From contig JAISOC010000049.1 of the NCBI GenBank assembly GCA_031275915.1, forward strand, positions 1-7,781: 7,781 nucleotides of DNA, written 5' to 3'. Of this stretch, positions 1 to 6,510 are shown piece by piece. Position 1 is the stretch's first letter. Each line of letters starts with the position of its first letter. The position numbers and the translations under genes were made by a program. The notes below the pieces were generated by a model. The model searched no databases. It saw only the letters and a list, made by a program, of their open reading frames with translations, and was not told the DNA's origin. The DNA comes from Holosporales bacterium. GTDB taxonomy: Bacteria > Pseudomonadota > Alphaproteobacteria > RUG11792.

Positions 1-103
1 CCATTATTATCACGCTACCATCATCCGCTGTCGCCCCTCCCACACCACTTCCTGCTATCATCAACGCTGGTAGTACCAACAGACACTTTACACAGTTTTT
101 CAT
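1..103 (-). CDS. Exported protein, N-terminal fragment (runs off the window)
   Basis: The ATG is the complement of bases 101-103 and the frame stays open for 34 codons to the window edge. The N terminus is a clear Sec-type signal peptide: a lysine at position 2 and another at 6, a hydrophobic core (CLLVLPALMIAG), then a small-residue stretch ending GGATA before DDGS, which suggests signal peptidase I cleavage near residue 26. The start is supported by GGAG eight bases upstream. The coding part is visibly richer in GC than the flanking non-coding DNA. It lies in the same direction as the serine hydrolase 155 bases upstream but appears to have its own weak promoter. Too little of the mature protein is present to name it. 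Confidence 0.75.
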   Translation of the reverse strand, partial: MKNCVKCLLVLPALMIAGSGVGGATADDGSVIIM

Positions 104-108
104 AATTA

Positions 109-115
109 GTTCTCC
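109..115 (-). promoter_or_regulatory. Ribosome binding site of the exported-protein fragment
   Basis: On the minus strand GGAGA(A) stands 7 to 8 bases before the ATG. It is one of the best Shine-Dalgarno matches in the window and fixes the start of the truncated gene. Confidence 0.6.
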
Positions 116-142
116 AAAAAACAACCTCTTCTCTTTAATAAG

Positions 143-170
143 AGTATCATATTACAATTCTTTTCGTAAA
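143..170 (-). promoter_or_regulatory. Candidate sigma70-like promoter for the exported-protein gene
   Basis: On the minus strand TTTACG (bases 165-170) and GATACT (143-148) are 16 bases apart and lie about 40 to 67 bases upstream of the ATG. Each hexamer matches consensus at four of six positions, which is weak in AT-rich DNA. The rest of the gap between 104 and 258 shows no convincing terminator for the serine hydrolase; the only inverted repeats there are very short. Confidence 0.3.
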
Positions 171-258
171 CTATAAATTTTCATATGTATAGGTTCATAA
201 GATATGAGACAAAATAGTGGTATTCAGGGCAAAGCTGATATAGCCCACTGGAGTGATC

Positions 259-1902
259 CTATTTTTCACCTTTTTTTTCAAATATATTCTGATTCTCTCC
301 AAAACACGAGATATACATTTGGTCAAATTTACCATTTTGCCCCCTATAAAACACAACATATTCGTCGGTGTCGTAATAGTTTTCACACATTTCACTACAT
401 CTAAATTTGAAAATATTATTATTAACATGCTCTATTTTTGCCTTTCTTATGCCATTATCTATAATTAAACAATCTTTTTTTGTATAAACTTTTATGTCGC
501 TGTATATTTTACAGGTGTAAGTTCCAGAATACTGATCTAGTGCAGCATGAGGTCCTGGATTATTTTCCTCATATGTTTTTTGTATAACTTCTCGTTCTTT
601 TTTGGATCGAGCTTTGTGATCAATTTCAAATTGGGCCCAATCCACATCTTTAAAATTGAAGCATATATCAAAAAATTTCCAAGTCATGAGTTCAGGAAAG
701 GTTGTAACTGCAACACTTCCAAAATTACACATCACACATATGGAAATATCATCTGCAAGAGAAAAAGCGAGGAAGGTGCTGGTTCCATATACTCCTCCCA
801 TATGAAACCAAATTCTGTGAGCATTTAAGCCATTATCAGAGAACAAGGCATTAAAAAATCCCATTCCATAGTGAATATCACTGAGTCTATTTGGAGGAAA
901 GCTTAAACTATCATCTTTAATATCTTCTATTTTGACTTGGTTCGATGAAAGTTCTTCAAAAGTTTTCGTTGTAGTTACTAAAGATTTATCAACTGAACCT
1001 TTTCCAAGTAACATCTTTAACCATACTCCAAGATCCTCTATAGACATTGATACTCCAGCCGTTGCTATAACTCTTTGAAAATAATCATTTTGTTTCAGAG
1101 GAACAACTTTGTCCATGAAAGTCGTGTGAGTAGTGGTTATTTTTTTTCTTTTGATAGAAAAAATATTTTTTAAAGTATGCCAAAATCCATATCTTTTAAT
1201 GCTGTGTTTGAAAAGCTCAAACCAAGATCCAGAAACGTATAACGGCAAAGCACTTGTGTTTTGTAATTGTAATTTTGAAACTATGTATTCTTCAACAAGC
1301 TGCTCATAGGTTTTCCCCGTGGCTCTTTCTAAAACATCTTCTATTATTCCAAAAATTATATTTTGATAACCATACTTTTTTCTAAAACCACTTACATTGT
1401 TGATATATCTCAGGGAATTCATCATTTGTTGTTTTGTATGTCCGCTGCTCCATAAGGAATCTGCGAGAAAATGTTTAAACCCAGATCTATGAGAAATTAG
1501 ATCCCTTATCGTAAATTTTGAGGAAATATCTTCATTTCCAATGAAAAAATTGGGCAAATATTTTCTAACCTTATCATCAAAATTAAGCTTACCTTCATCT
1601 ATCAAAGCTCCAACTATTATAGCAGTCACATTTTTTGTAAGGGATGAGAGAGCGAACATTGTGTCTTTTTCAACATTCTCTCCATTCTCATTTGCTATTC
1701 CAAAACATGCAGTATGTACAATTTTGCCTTTTCTTGCGACTACAAATGCAGCTCCAGGAACTCTTAGTTTTTTCATTGCTTGCCTAAAATGAGGCTCCAA
1801 AGCCATGGCAGACTGCTTAACTTGTTCATCTGAAATAGAGGCTGCATAGCTAACTGAAATCAGGAGAACAAAAACTACAATTTTTTTAAAAATTCCTAAC
1901 AT
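259..1902 (-). CDS. Secreted beta-lactamase-family serine hydrolase
   Basis: A 547-residue protein of the beta-lactamase / penicillin-binding protein superfamily (Pfam Beta-lactamase; class C, EstB and LACTB-like members). Residues 1-20 form a signal peptide (KK, then a hydrophobic core, ending SVSYA), so the enzyme probably acts in the periplasm or outside the cell. Catalytic motifs are all present: SxxK at S87-LT-K90, YxN at Y179-Q-N181, and HMG at 367-369 in place of the KTG triad, as is usual in esterase or peptidase-like members. The LISHRSGF motif (about 135-142) is also typical. A long stretch between the YxN and HMG motifs (about 215-275) seems family-variable. Residues from about 455 resemble the C-terminal beta domain DUF3471. 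The substrate cannot be told; resistance to beta-lactams should not be assumed. The open frame could begin at a TTG 18 bases upstream (base 1920). I prefer the ATG because it starts a cleaner signal peptide and has AGAGAA just before it, though neither site has a strong ribosome binding site. Confidence 0.9.
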   Translation of the reverse strand: MLGIFKKIVVFVLLISVSYAASISDEQVKQSAMALEPHFRQAMKKLRVPGAAFVVARKGKIVHTACFGIANENGENVEKDTMFALSSLTKNVTAIIVGALIDEGKLNFDDKVRKYLPNFFIGNEDISSKFTIRDLISHRSGFKHFLADSLWSSGHTKQQMMNSLRYINNVSGFRKKYGYQNIIFGIIEDVLERATGKTYEQLVEEYIVSKLQLQNTSALPLYVSGSWFELFKHSIKRYGFWHTLKNIFSIKRKKITTTHTTFMDKVVPLKQNDYFQRVIATAGVSMSIEDLGVWLKMLLGKGSVDKSLVTTTKTFEELSSNQVKIEDIKDDSLSFPPNRLSDIHYGMGFFNALFSDNGLNAHRIWFHMGGVYGTSTFLAFSLADDISICVMCNFGSVAVTTFPELMTWKFFDICFNFKDVDWAQFEIDHKARSKKEREVIQKTYEENNPGPHAALDQYSGTYTCKIYSDIKVYTKKDCLIIDNGIRKAKIEHVNNNIFKFRCSEMCENYYDTDEYVVFYRGQNGKFDQMYISCFGENQNIFEKKGEK

Positions 1903-1922
1903 TTCTCTATAATTTCCCAAGC

Positions 1923-1939
1923 GTTAACCAAATATTAAC
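1923..1939. promoter_or_regulatory. CtrA-type binding site (TTAA-N7-TTAAC)
   Basis: The sequence reads GTTAACCAAATATTAAC. It matches the full CtrA consensus TTAA-N7-TTAAC exactly, and because the ends are symmetric it matches on both strands. It lies in the 94-base gap between divergent genes. I looked for the same pattern in the other intergenic gaps and did not find it. CtrA is the response regulator at the end of the CckA-ChpT relay, and cckA is in this window. No CtrA gene is visible here, so function is inferred from the match alone. Confidence 0.5.
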
Positions 1940-1948
1940 CATATCAGT

Positions 1949-1977
1949 AGTATACATGTTGTTGTAAGCAGTGTGAA
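1949..1977 (-). promoter_or_regulatory. Sigma70-like promoter of the serine hydrolase gene
   Basis: On the minus strand TTCACA (bases 1972-1977) and TATACT (1949-1954) are separated by exactly 17 bases, each matching consensus at five of six positions. Transcription would begin near base 1942, giving a leader of about 40 bases to the ATG at 1902. The CtrA-type box would then lie just downstream of the start point, a position expected to repress. Confidence 0.55.
1951..1956 (+). promoter_or_regulatory. Candidate -10 element of the acidic membrane protein gene
   Basis: TATACA on the plus strand has no recognisable -35 hexamer 17 bases upstream; that place is taken by the CtrA-type box. A -35 region overlapped by the box is the arrangement seen at CtrA-activated promoters. 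Transcription would begin near base 1963, which leaves room for a leader before the ATG at 1997 but almost none before the GTG at 1973. Confidence 0.3.
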
Positions 1978-1996
1978 ATTTTTTGGTGATTTCGGT

Positions 1997-2473
1997 ATGT
2001 TTATTAACGGAGTTAAAATCACTATTACTATATGTGTAACAATTATGGTGAGTTGTGTGCTATTCATATCATATTCAGAATATGTAAATAGGTATTCCCT
2101 AGTATCTGCTCCCGATAACAGTATTTATATTTTTGACAAGAAAAGCCATGCCCTCAACAGATGCAACGACTCTGGATGTCAGGCCATAGAAACAAAGTTG
2201 CCAGCTTTATCGAATTTAGGCATTACAGATCAAATAGTTAATACATCAAGCAAAATGTTTGGAGACTCAGAAAAATCTATGCCAGAGGAAATTGTAAAAG
2301 TGGAGGCAAAACCGGCAAGTGCAGAGAAAGCCAAAGGTAAAGCGAAAACGAAGACGGAAGAAGAAGAAAATGATGATGAGGAGGAGGAAGAGGAAGAAGA
2401 AGAGAAAAAAACTGTATTCAAACCAGAAGAAAAACAAACAGAGCAAGTCCGGCAAATAAAAATGAAATCATAG
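1997..2473 (+). CDS. Membrane-anchored protein with polyglutamate tail, function unknown
   Basis: A 158-residue protein I do not recognise. Residues 8-26 form one hydrophobic membrane segment. It is followed by a short region with a SIYIFDKK strand-like motif and two close cysteines (C56, C61) that could form a disulfide if the C-terminal part is periplasmic. Residues 104-120 are rich in lysine and alanine. Residues 121-136 are thirteen glutamates, two aspartates and one asparagine, and the last 20 residues are mixed-charge. The second half is probably disordered. The start is uncertain: a GTG at 1973 adds eight residues, but it falls inside the promoter proposed for the divergent hydrolase gene, whereas the ATG at 1997 has GGTGA seven bases upstream. 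The gene stands alone, divergent from the hydrolase and facing the minus-strand tRNA. The uninterrupted frame with an N-terminal membrane segment argues that it is real, although the tail composition would inflate any open frame. Confidence 0.65.
   Translation: MFINGVKITITICVTIMVSCVLFISYSEYVNRYSLVSAPDNSIYIFDKKSHALNRCNDSGCQAIETKLPALSNLGITDQIVNTSSKMFGDSEKSMPEEIVKVEAKPASAEKAKGKAKTKTEEEENDDEEEEEEEEEKKTVFKPEEKQTEQVRQIKMKS
2353..2411 (+). repeat. GAR trinucleotide-like purine tract coding for polyglutamate
   Basis: Imperfect GAA/GAG/GAT codon repeats encode the acidic tail. Bases 2378-2411 are purines without interruption (34 bases), with an equally long pyrimidine run on the other strand. Such tracts can change length by slippage and can adopt triplex structures; both are possibilities, not observations. 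Confidence 0.7.
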
Positions 2474-2539
2474 AGGAAGCCACATTATATGGGGAACCCA
2501 GAACTCAGAAAGAACACATCACATACGAGGACAAGAATT

Positions 2540-2616
<77 letters not shown>

Positions 2617-2628
2617 ATCAAGTAAGGT

Positions 2629-2657
2629 ATTCTACATCATGGTACACAACGTGGCAA
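2629..2657 (-). promoter_or_regulatory. Promoter of the initiator tRNA gene
   Basis: On the minus strand TTGCCA (bases 2652-2657) and TAGAAT (2629-2634) are exactly 17 bases apart, each matching consensus at five of six positions. The -10 element ends 12 bases before the mature tRNA 5' end, so the leader removed by RNase P would be only about five bases. This is the most convincing promoter in the window. Confidence 0.7.
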
Positions 2658-2757
2658 GCCCTCTTGCACGAAAAAGAATTTCATACGAAGATGACGACCC
2701 ATTTTATTTGTCTATCCATATGTAATGTCATCTTGGAATGGATTATCTGGAAAACTT

Positions 2758-2766
2758 TGCTATGAT
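2758..2766 (+). promoter_or_regulatory. Candidate extended -10 promoter for cckA
   Basis: TGCTATGAT fits the extended -10 pattern TGn followed by a five-of-six match to TATAAT. No good -35 hexamer is seen 17 bases upstream. The expected transcript would begin near 2773, about 28 bases before the cckA ATG. The rest of 2658-2757 shows no gene on either strand. The ribosome binding site of cckA is weak (CAGG just upstream of the ATG). Confidence 0.35.
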
Positions 2767-2800
2767 TAGCCATATCAATTGTTGTTCATAAAACAGGTTC

Positions 2801-5161
2801 ATGTTGGATTTCTTCAAAGATATTAGTTTTTCAGAATTTTGCTGGAATCCGACATTTATATTGGCATTTTCATTTTTGATTATCTGTTTGTTGATTTTCA
2901 TGTATTACAAACTTTGGAAAGAGAAGAAACAAACTGATTACTATTTGGACGTTGTAAGAAGTGTTTCAAAGGCCATATGCAAAAACCACGAAATAGTTGC
3001 TTTTGATGAATATGATATGGTCGCATATACAACTCATCCATCAACGTATCAAAACAAAAGAGATTTTCTGAGGGTTTTAAGGGGAAGAATTAATACATCT
3101 CCAGAGTTACAAAATTTTCAAAATGCAGTTGAAAACGGAAGCAACAAGAGTGAACTTTTGAGTGGTTCTGGAAATGGGCTTCCAAATAGCACCAGAAAAT
3201 GGATGGCTATTGGGAGTGCTGTTGACGGTATGTTCGTTGTAATTTTGAGTGAGATTACCAAATATCTTGAAGAGATAGAAAAGATTGAACGAAATTACGA
3301 AAGATTAGAGATGTTTCTCGACAAATTTCCGTTTGGAATATTCTATGTAAACAATCTTGGGATGATCACTGGAGCTAATAGCACTTTTGCTTCGCTTCTG
3401 GTTATTAACAGGGACAGAATGATCGGCCTGCCTATCTCAGAATTTATAGAAAACTTTAATTACAATATGATAGAACAAAAACCGACTAGCGTGGTCATAA
3501 AACCCCGCTTTTCAACAAATTTTAAAGCCTTACTTGTGAAATTTACATCCTCCTCGAATGTATCTTATGTAGGACAACCATGGATATTATTTAAAGTTGG
3601 ACAATATTCATTGGAAAATTGTTCCACAAATGATAATGAATTTTTGGATCAAGAATCTTTTGTTTCAGCTCCTGTTCCATCTGTTATTACAACAACTTAC
3701 GGTGAAGTTATAGCTCTAAATCCCGCATTTGCGACTCTCATACAAGACAAAATGGTTTTGGATAAATACAAAATAGTGAAACCTGGAGCCAACATTATAG
3801 ATTACATACGTAAAGGTGAAGATTTATCCGACTATTTGAAAAAAATATATAGTATTAAAGGAAATCCACATCCAATTGAGATAAAATTTATAGGAATTGA
3901 TATAACAGCAATGGCTTATATCAACAAATTGGAAGTTCCCAAATCGCTAAAGAGAAAAGATAAGTTAGTTCTTATTCAACTCGTTGATATATCAAGCCAA
4001 AAAAGACTTGAACAACAATTTATTCAATCTCAAAAAATGCAGGCAGTTGGACAATTGGCTGGAGGTATTGCACATGACTTCAATAATCTTTTAACAGCTA
4101 TGATAGGATTTTGCGATCTGCTTTTACAAAGATATACCCCAAATGATCCTTCATATGGAGATGTTATTCAAATAAGACAAAATGCCAGTAGAGCTGCAAA
4201 TTTAGTTAGACAACTGCTGGCTTTTTCAAGGCAACAAACCATGAAACCCAAGGTTCTTTCAATAACTGAAGTTTTGGCAGAACTGACTTCATTACTTAGA
4301 AGACTCATTGGAATAGGAATAGATTTTCAAATAATTCATGGAAGGGATATATGGCCAGTCAAGGTTGATAACAGCCAACTTGAGCAGGTCATTATAAATC
4401 TGGCTGTAAACGCCAGAGATGCTATGGAAAACACTGAAAATTCTAAACTTATTATAAAAACTCAAAATTTTGTGGCAAAAGATAGTTTTAAATGTGTTTA
4501 TGATACAGCCCATGCTGGAGAATATGTTTTAATTGAGGTTATAGACAATGGATCTGGAATAGATCCAGAAATTATTGAAAAGATATTTGAGCCATTTTTT
4601 ACGAAAAAGGGCACCAAATCTGGAACAGGTCTGGGGTTGTCAACTGTATATGGAATAGTAAATCAAACAGGTGGCTTTGTTAATGTGAATTCAATTGTTG
4701 GAAAAGGATCAACACTACAAGTGTATCTACCAAGATACTATGGAAAAGAATCGGTGCAGCTTACTCAACCAGAACAAATTGCGAAAGATCTGAGTGGATC
4801 AGAGACAATTTTGCTTGTTGAAGATGAAGATGCAGTTAGGATGTTTTCTGCAAGGGCTCTTCGAGACAAAGGATATAAGGTTCTCGAAGCTAGCTCTGGA
4901 GAAGAAGCCTTGAAAATTGTGAGAGATGGAGAAAAGTTTGATTTACTTATAACAGACGTTATGATGCCACGCATGGACGGTCCAACACTCAATAAAAAAA
5001 TGCGAGAGATTATAAAAAATCTAAAAACAATTTTCATATCTGGGTATGCAGAGGATACTTTTAGAAAAGATTTGGATAAAGATTCTGGAATACATTTTTT
5101 GCAAAAACCGTTTACTCTCAAAGATTTAGCAAGCAAAGTTAAGGAAGTGATAATGGAGTAA
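2801..5161 (+). CDS. cckA: Cell-cycle hybrid sensor histidine kinase CckA
   Basis: A 786-residue membrane kinase/phosphatase that feeds phosphate through ChpT to the regulators CtrA and CpdR in alphaproteobacteria. Order of parts: one membrane segment at about 18-36; a linker; two PAS-like regions at about 169-270 and 286-400; the dimerisation/phosphotransfer helix with GGIAHDFNN, phosphorylated histidine H425; the ATP-binding domain with N box NLAVNARDAM (533-542), G1 box DNGSGID (582-588), EPFFTKK (597-603) and G2 box GTGLGL (608-613); and a receiver domain from about 668 with acidic pocket E674/D675, phosphoacceptor D719, S747 and K769. The FISGYAED motif and the QKPFTLKDLASKVKEV end are typical of CckA. 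All catalytic residues are intact. The N terminus shows only one membrane helix, whereas the well-studied Caulobacter protein has two. The gene stands alone, with the initiator tRNA divergent upstream. Confidence 0.95.
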   Translation: MLDFFKDISFSEFCWNPTFILAFSFLIICLLIFMYYKLWKEKKQTDYYLDVVRSVSKAICKNHEIVAFDEYDMVAYTTHPSTYQNKRDFLRVLRGRINTSPELQNFQNAVENGSNKSELLSGSGNGLPNSTRKWMAIGSAVDGMFVVILSEITKYLEEIEKIERNYERLEMFLDKFPFGIFYVNNLGMITGANSTFASLLVINRDRMIGLPISEFIENFNYNMIEQKPTSVVIKPRFSTNFKALLVKFTSSSNVSYVGQPWILFKVGQYSLENCSTNDNEFLDQESFVSAPVPSVITTTYGEVIALNPAFATLIQDKMVLDKYKIVKPGANIIDYIRKGEDLSDYLKKIYSIKGNPHPIEIKFIGIDITAMAYINKLEVPKSLKRKDKLVLIQLVDISSQKRLEQQFIQSQKMQAVGQLAGGIAHDFNNLLTAMIGFCDLLLQRYTPNDPSYGDVIQIRQNASRAANLVRQLLAFSRQQTMKPKVLSITEVLAELTSLLRRLIGIGIDFQIIHGRDIWPVKVDNSQLEQVIINLAVNARDAMENTENSKLIIKTQNFVAKDSFKCVYDTAHAGEYVLIEVIDNGSGIDPEIIEKIFEPFFTKKGTKSGTGLGLSTVYGIVNQTGGFVNVNSIVGKGSTLQVYLPRYYGKESVQLTQPEQIAKDLSGSETILLVEDEDAVRMFSARALRDKGYKVLEASSGEEALKIVRDGEKFDLLITDVMMPRMDGPTLNKKMREIIKNLKTIFISGYAEDTFRKDLDKDSGIHFLQKPFTLKDLASKVKEVIME

Positions 5162-5209
5162 CTTAAAATTATTTGAGAGTGTTATATATTGCACCAATGT
5201 TTTGCAGGA

Positions 5210-5230
5210 ACTGACAACTAAATGTTCAGT
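5210..5230 (+). terminator. Hairpin downstream of cckA, possible terminator
   Basis: ACTGACA pairs with TGTTCAGT across a six-base loop (ACTAAA), with one bulged T, 49 bases after the cckA stop. No T run follows, so it is not a classical intrinsic terminator. It may slow or protect a transcript end. Confidence 0.3.
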
Positions 5231-5248
5231 ATGTGTATAGGAAGAAAG

Positions 5249-5297
5249 AGAAGGTAGGAGTGTACGCTTGCTCACTCTGTTCGCTAACGCTACTTCT
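5249..5297. repeat. GC-richer imperfect palindrome in the cckA downstream gap
   Basis: The outer arms AGAAGgTAG (5249-5257) and CTACTTCT (5290-5297) pair with one bulge. Inside are GAGTG (5258-5262) with CACTC (5273-5277) and a small GTT/AAC arm (5279-5288), so the RNA could fold as a three-way junction. The inner part is visibly richer in GC than the AT-rich DNA around it, as in dispersed palindromic elements. Whether other copies exist cannot be seen from one window. Confidence 0.4.
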
Positions 5298-5407
5298 AAC
5301 AGTATTTATAGAAGATAAGATACTACTCAAGAGCCAAAAAAAATTATAAAATAGTAAAAAAACGGTGTAGTATAAATTTAAGAGATGTTTTTTTAGCTTG
5401 GGGTATT
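5298..5407. other. AT-rich leader before the exported-protein/TssE-like pair
   Basis: No gene is seen on either strand. TATAAA at 5371-5376 could serve as a -10 element with transcription from about 5383, but no -35 hexamer is recognisable upstream. TTGGGG (5398-5403), four bases before the ATG at 5408, is a weak ribosome binding site. Confidence 0.35.
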
Positions 5408-6010
5408 ATGAAACATATATTACCTGTACTTAGTGCAGTCGGATTCTTTTTAATACTATTATCGTCAGTGGAATCTGCTGTACAACCTTTAGCCTTTGAA
5501 AACTCAGTAAATGTACAGTATTTAGTTGAATTGCACTGTATTCGTAATTCAATTCTGCTTGAAGAAAATAGTAAGAAAAAAATTGAAAATAGTATCAATA
5601 CAAATCTCAGTATTATAAATCAAACAATAAATAATCCAGAGGATGGTGAAAAGGACACTGATCAAATTTGCGAGGCTGCGTTACACCTGCATAATTTAGG
5701 TGTAACAGGGTTCTCCAGCGTTATTAATAATTCTTTAAAAACAAAAAGACGACAGAATGAAGTAAAATCTGGAGAAGATTTGTGGACACCTCCAACTTTT
5801 CCACAAAGAGAAGCAACTACTCAAATTAATTCTTTCGAATATCATGCCTCACGTTTAGCAAAATTGTTGAATAAGTACCTCGAATACAAAACTTCGGAAG
5901 AACGCAATCCAGGGGATAGCTATCTCACCAGGATTTTAAGTGAAAAATCAAATATTGGTGATACAATTCGAATGATTAAGGGATTATTACCGAAAGTAAA
6001 TAAGAAATGA
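5408..6010 (+). CDS. Exported protein of unknown function, coupled to TssE-like gene
   Basis: A 200-residue protein with a signal peptide: K2, hydrophobic core from residue 4 to 20, then SSVESA with likely cleavage after A24. There is no lipobox cysteine, so it is not a TssJ-like lipoprotein. The mature part has two cysteines (C44, C88) that could pair in the periplasm, an asparagine- and lysine-rich stretch at about 55-75, a proline-containing segment WTPPTFPQ at 126-133, and a helical-looking C terminus (about 141-197) without membrane segments. I recognise no family. Its stop overlaps the start of the next gene as ATGA, so the two are almost certainly one operon with coupled translation. 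The partnership with a baseplate-like protein hints at an injection-system role, but nothing in this sequence proves it. Confidence 0.8.
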   Translation: MKHILPVLSAVGFFLILLSSVESAVQPLAFENSVNVQYLVELHCIRNSILLEENSKKKIENSINTNLSIINQTINNPEDGEKDTDQICEAALHLHNLGVTGFSSVINNSLKTKRRQNEVKSGEDLWTPPTFPQREATTQINSFEYHASRLAKLLNKYLEYKTSEERNPGDSYLTRILSEKSNIGDTIRMIKGLLPKVNKK

Positions 6011-6384
6011 CATCTTTGAAGAAATTAGATAGACCGTTTTTGGATAAAATTGTTGTGCGTTCAACGTACTTTAGTAACTATGAAGAGTATGTTTCTTCCA
6101 TCATAGATGAGATAGGGAACATACTCTCCTGTCGTTTAAAAAACAAAGAAAACAGTTCATTCAACTATGGAATCTCAGATATTTTGTCTGTCGGAAGTGA
6201 TAATGACAATCTCGAAAAATTTAAACTTGAATGCCAAAATATTGTTAAAAAACTCGAGCCAAGGATATCTGATATCGAAATTACAGATATAGATTCAAAT
6301 AATAAAACTCAAACTATGGAGCTAACAATGGTTTGTATTTTAAAAGAAACTGGGCAAAAGATTTATCCAAAAATAACAATATAG
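6007..6384 (+). CDS. gp25/TssE-like contractile-injection baseplate protein
   Basis: A 125-residue cytoplasmic protein with the pattern of the GPW/gp25 family, which includes phage T4 gp25 and the type VI secretion baseplate subunit TssE. These proteins help join the sheath to the baseplate. Visible family signatures in order: an N-terminal RPFLDKI (10-16) like the usual LLDRL; an amphipathic helix ending in NILSCR (38-43), corresponding to the LLNTR segment; YGISDI (54-59), corresponding to YGLPDF; the helix leading to KKLEPRIS (81-88) with the hallmark EPR triplet; and two final beta strands. Length fits TssE. The start overlaps the upstream stop by four bases. No other sheath, baseplate or tube gene is in the window. 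The assignment is by motif reading and diverged, so a distant gp25 relative with another role remains possible. Confidence 0.65.
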   Translation: MTSLKKLDRPFLDKIVVRSTYFSNYEEYVSSIIDEIGNILSCRLKNKENSSFNYGISDILSVGSDNDNLEKFKLECQNIVKKLEPRISDIEITDIDSNNKTQTMELTMVCILKETGQKIYPKITI

Positions 6385-6408
6385 TATTTTCCTTAAGGAA
6401 AGGATACT
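6383..6408 (+). terminator. Hairpin directly after the TssE-like gene
   Basis: AGTAT-TTTCC, loop TTAA, GGAAA, two bulged Gs, ATACT. The stem begins inside the stop codon. Its centre, 6388-6401, is a perfect 14-base palindrome (TTTCCTTAAGGAAA). No T run follows, so it may be a transcript end or a protein-binding palindrome. A second, weaker option is TGAA/TTCA at 6453-6465 followed by seven Ts at 6469-6475. Confidence 0.35.
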
Positions 6409-6472
6409 TATGGTGATGTTCATACATAAAACGGAAGACCCTTATAGTTGTCTGAAATAGCTTCATTGTTTT

Positions 6473-6501
6473 TTTACAGATTTGCGTCATTTATTTATGA
6501 A
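6473..6501 (+). promoter_or_regulatory. Candidate sigma70-like promoter upstream of hrcA
   Basis: TTTACA (6473-6478) and TATGAA (6496-6501) are exactly 17 bases apart, matching consensus at five and four positions. A second possible start uses the perfect -10 TATAAT at 6520-6525 with ATGAAA 17 bases upstream. No sequence like the heat-shock sigma32 promoter was seen. Confidence 0.45.
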
Positions 6502-6510
6502 ATTTTAAAA

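Noticed and set aside
227..256. GGGC/GCCC and CACT/AGTG inverted repeats as a terminator of the hydrolase gene
   Set aside because: The first stem is only four pairs with a long loop, the second has a two-base loop, and no T run follows on the minus strand.
195..468. Several short frames on both strands near the end of the serine hydrolase gene
   Set aside because: They overlap the hydrolase C terminus or the AT-rich gap, lack ribosome binding sites and have no protein-like pattern.
259..1902. Calling the serine hydrolase an antibiotic-resistance beta-lactamase
   Set aside because: SxxK and YxN are shared by many esterases and peptidases; HMG instead of KTG and the DUF3471-like tail do not point to a resistance enzyme.
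2230..2421. Minus-strand polyserine frame and an overlapping polyphenylalanine frame to 2455
   Set aside because: Both are low-complexity readings of the complement of the GAR purine tract.
4765..5136. Minus-strand frame of 123 codons inside cckA
   Set aside because: It is antisense to the well-conserved receiver domain of CckA, with no promoter or ribosome binding site seen and no recognisable protein features.
5162..5407. CRISPR array or tandem repeats in the gap after cckA
   Set aside because: Only imperfect inverted repeats are present; there are no regularly spaced direct repeats.
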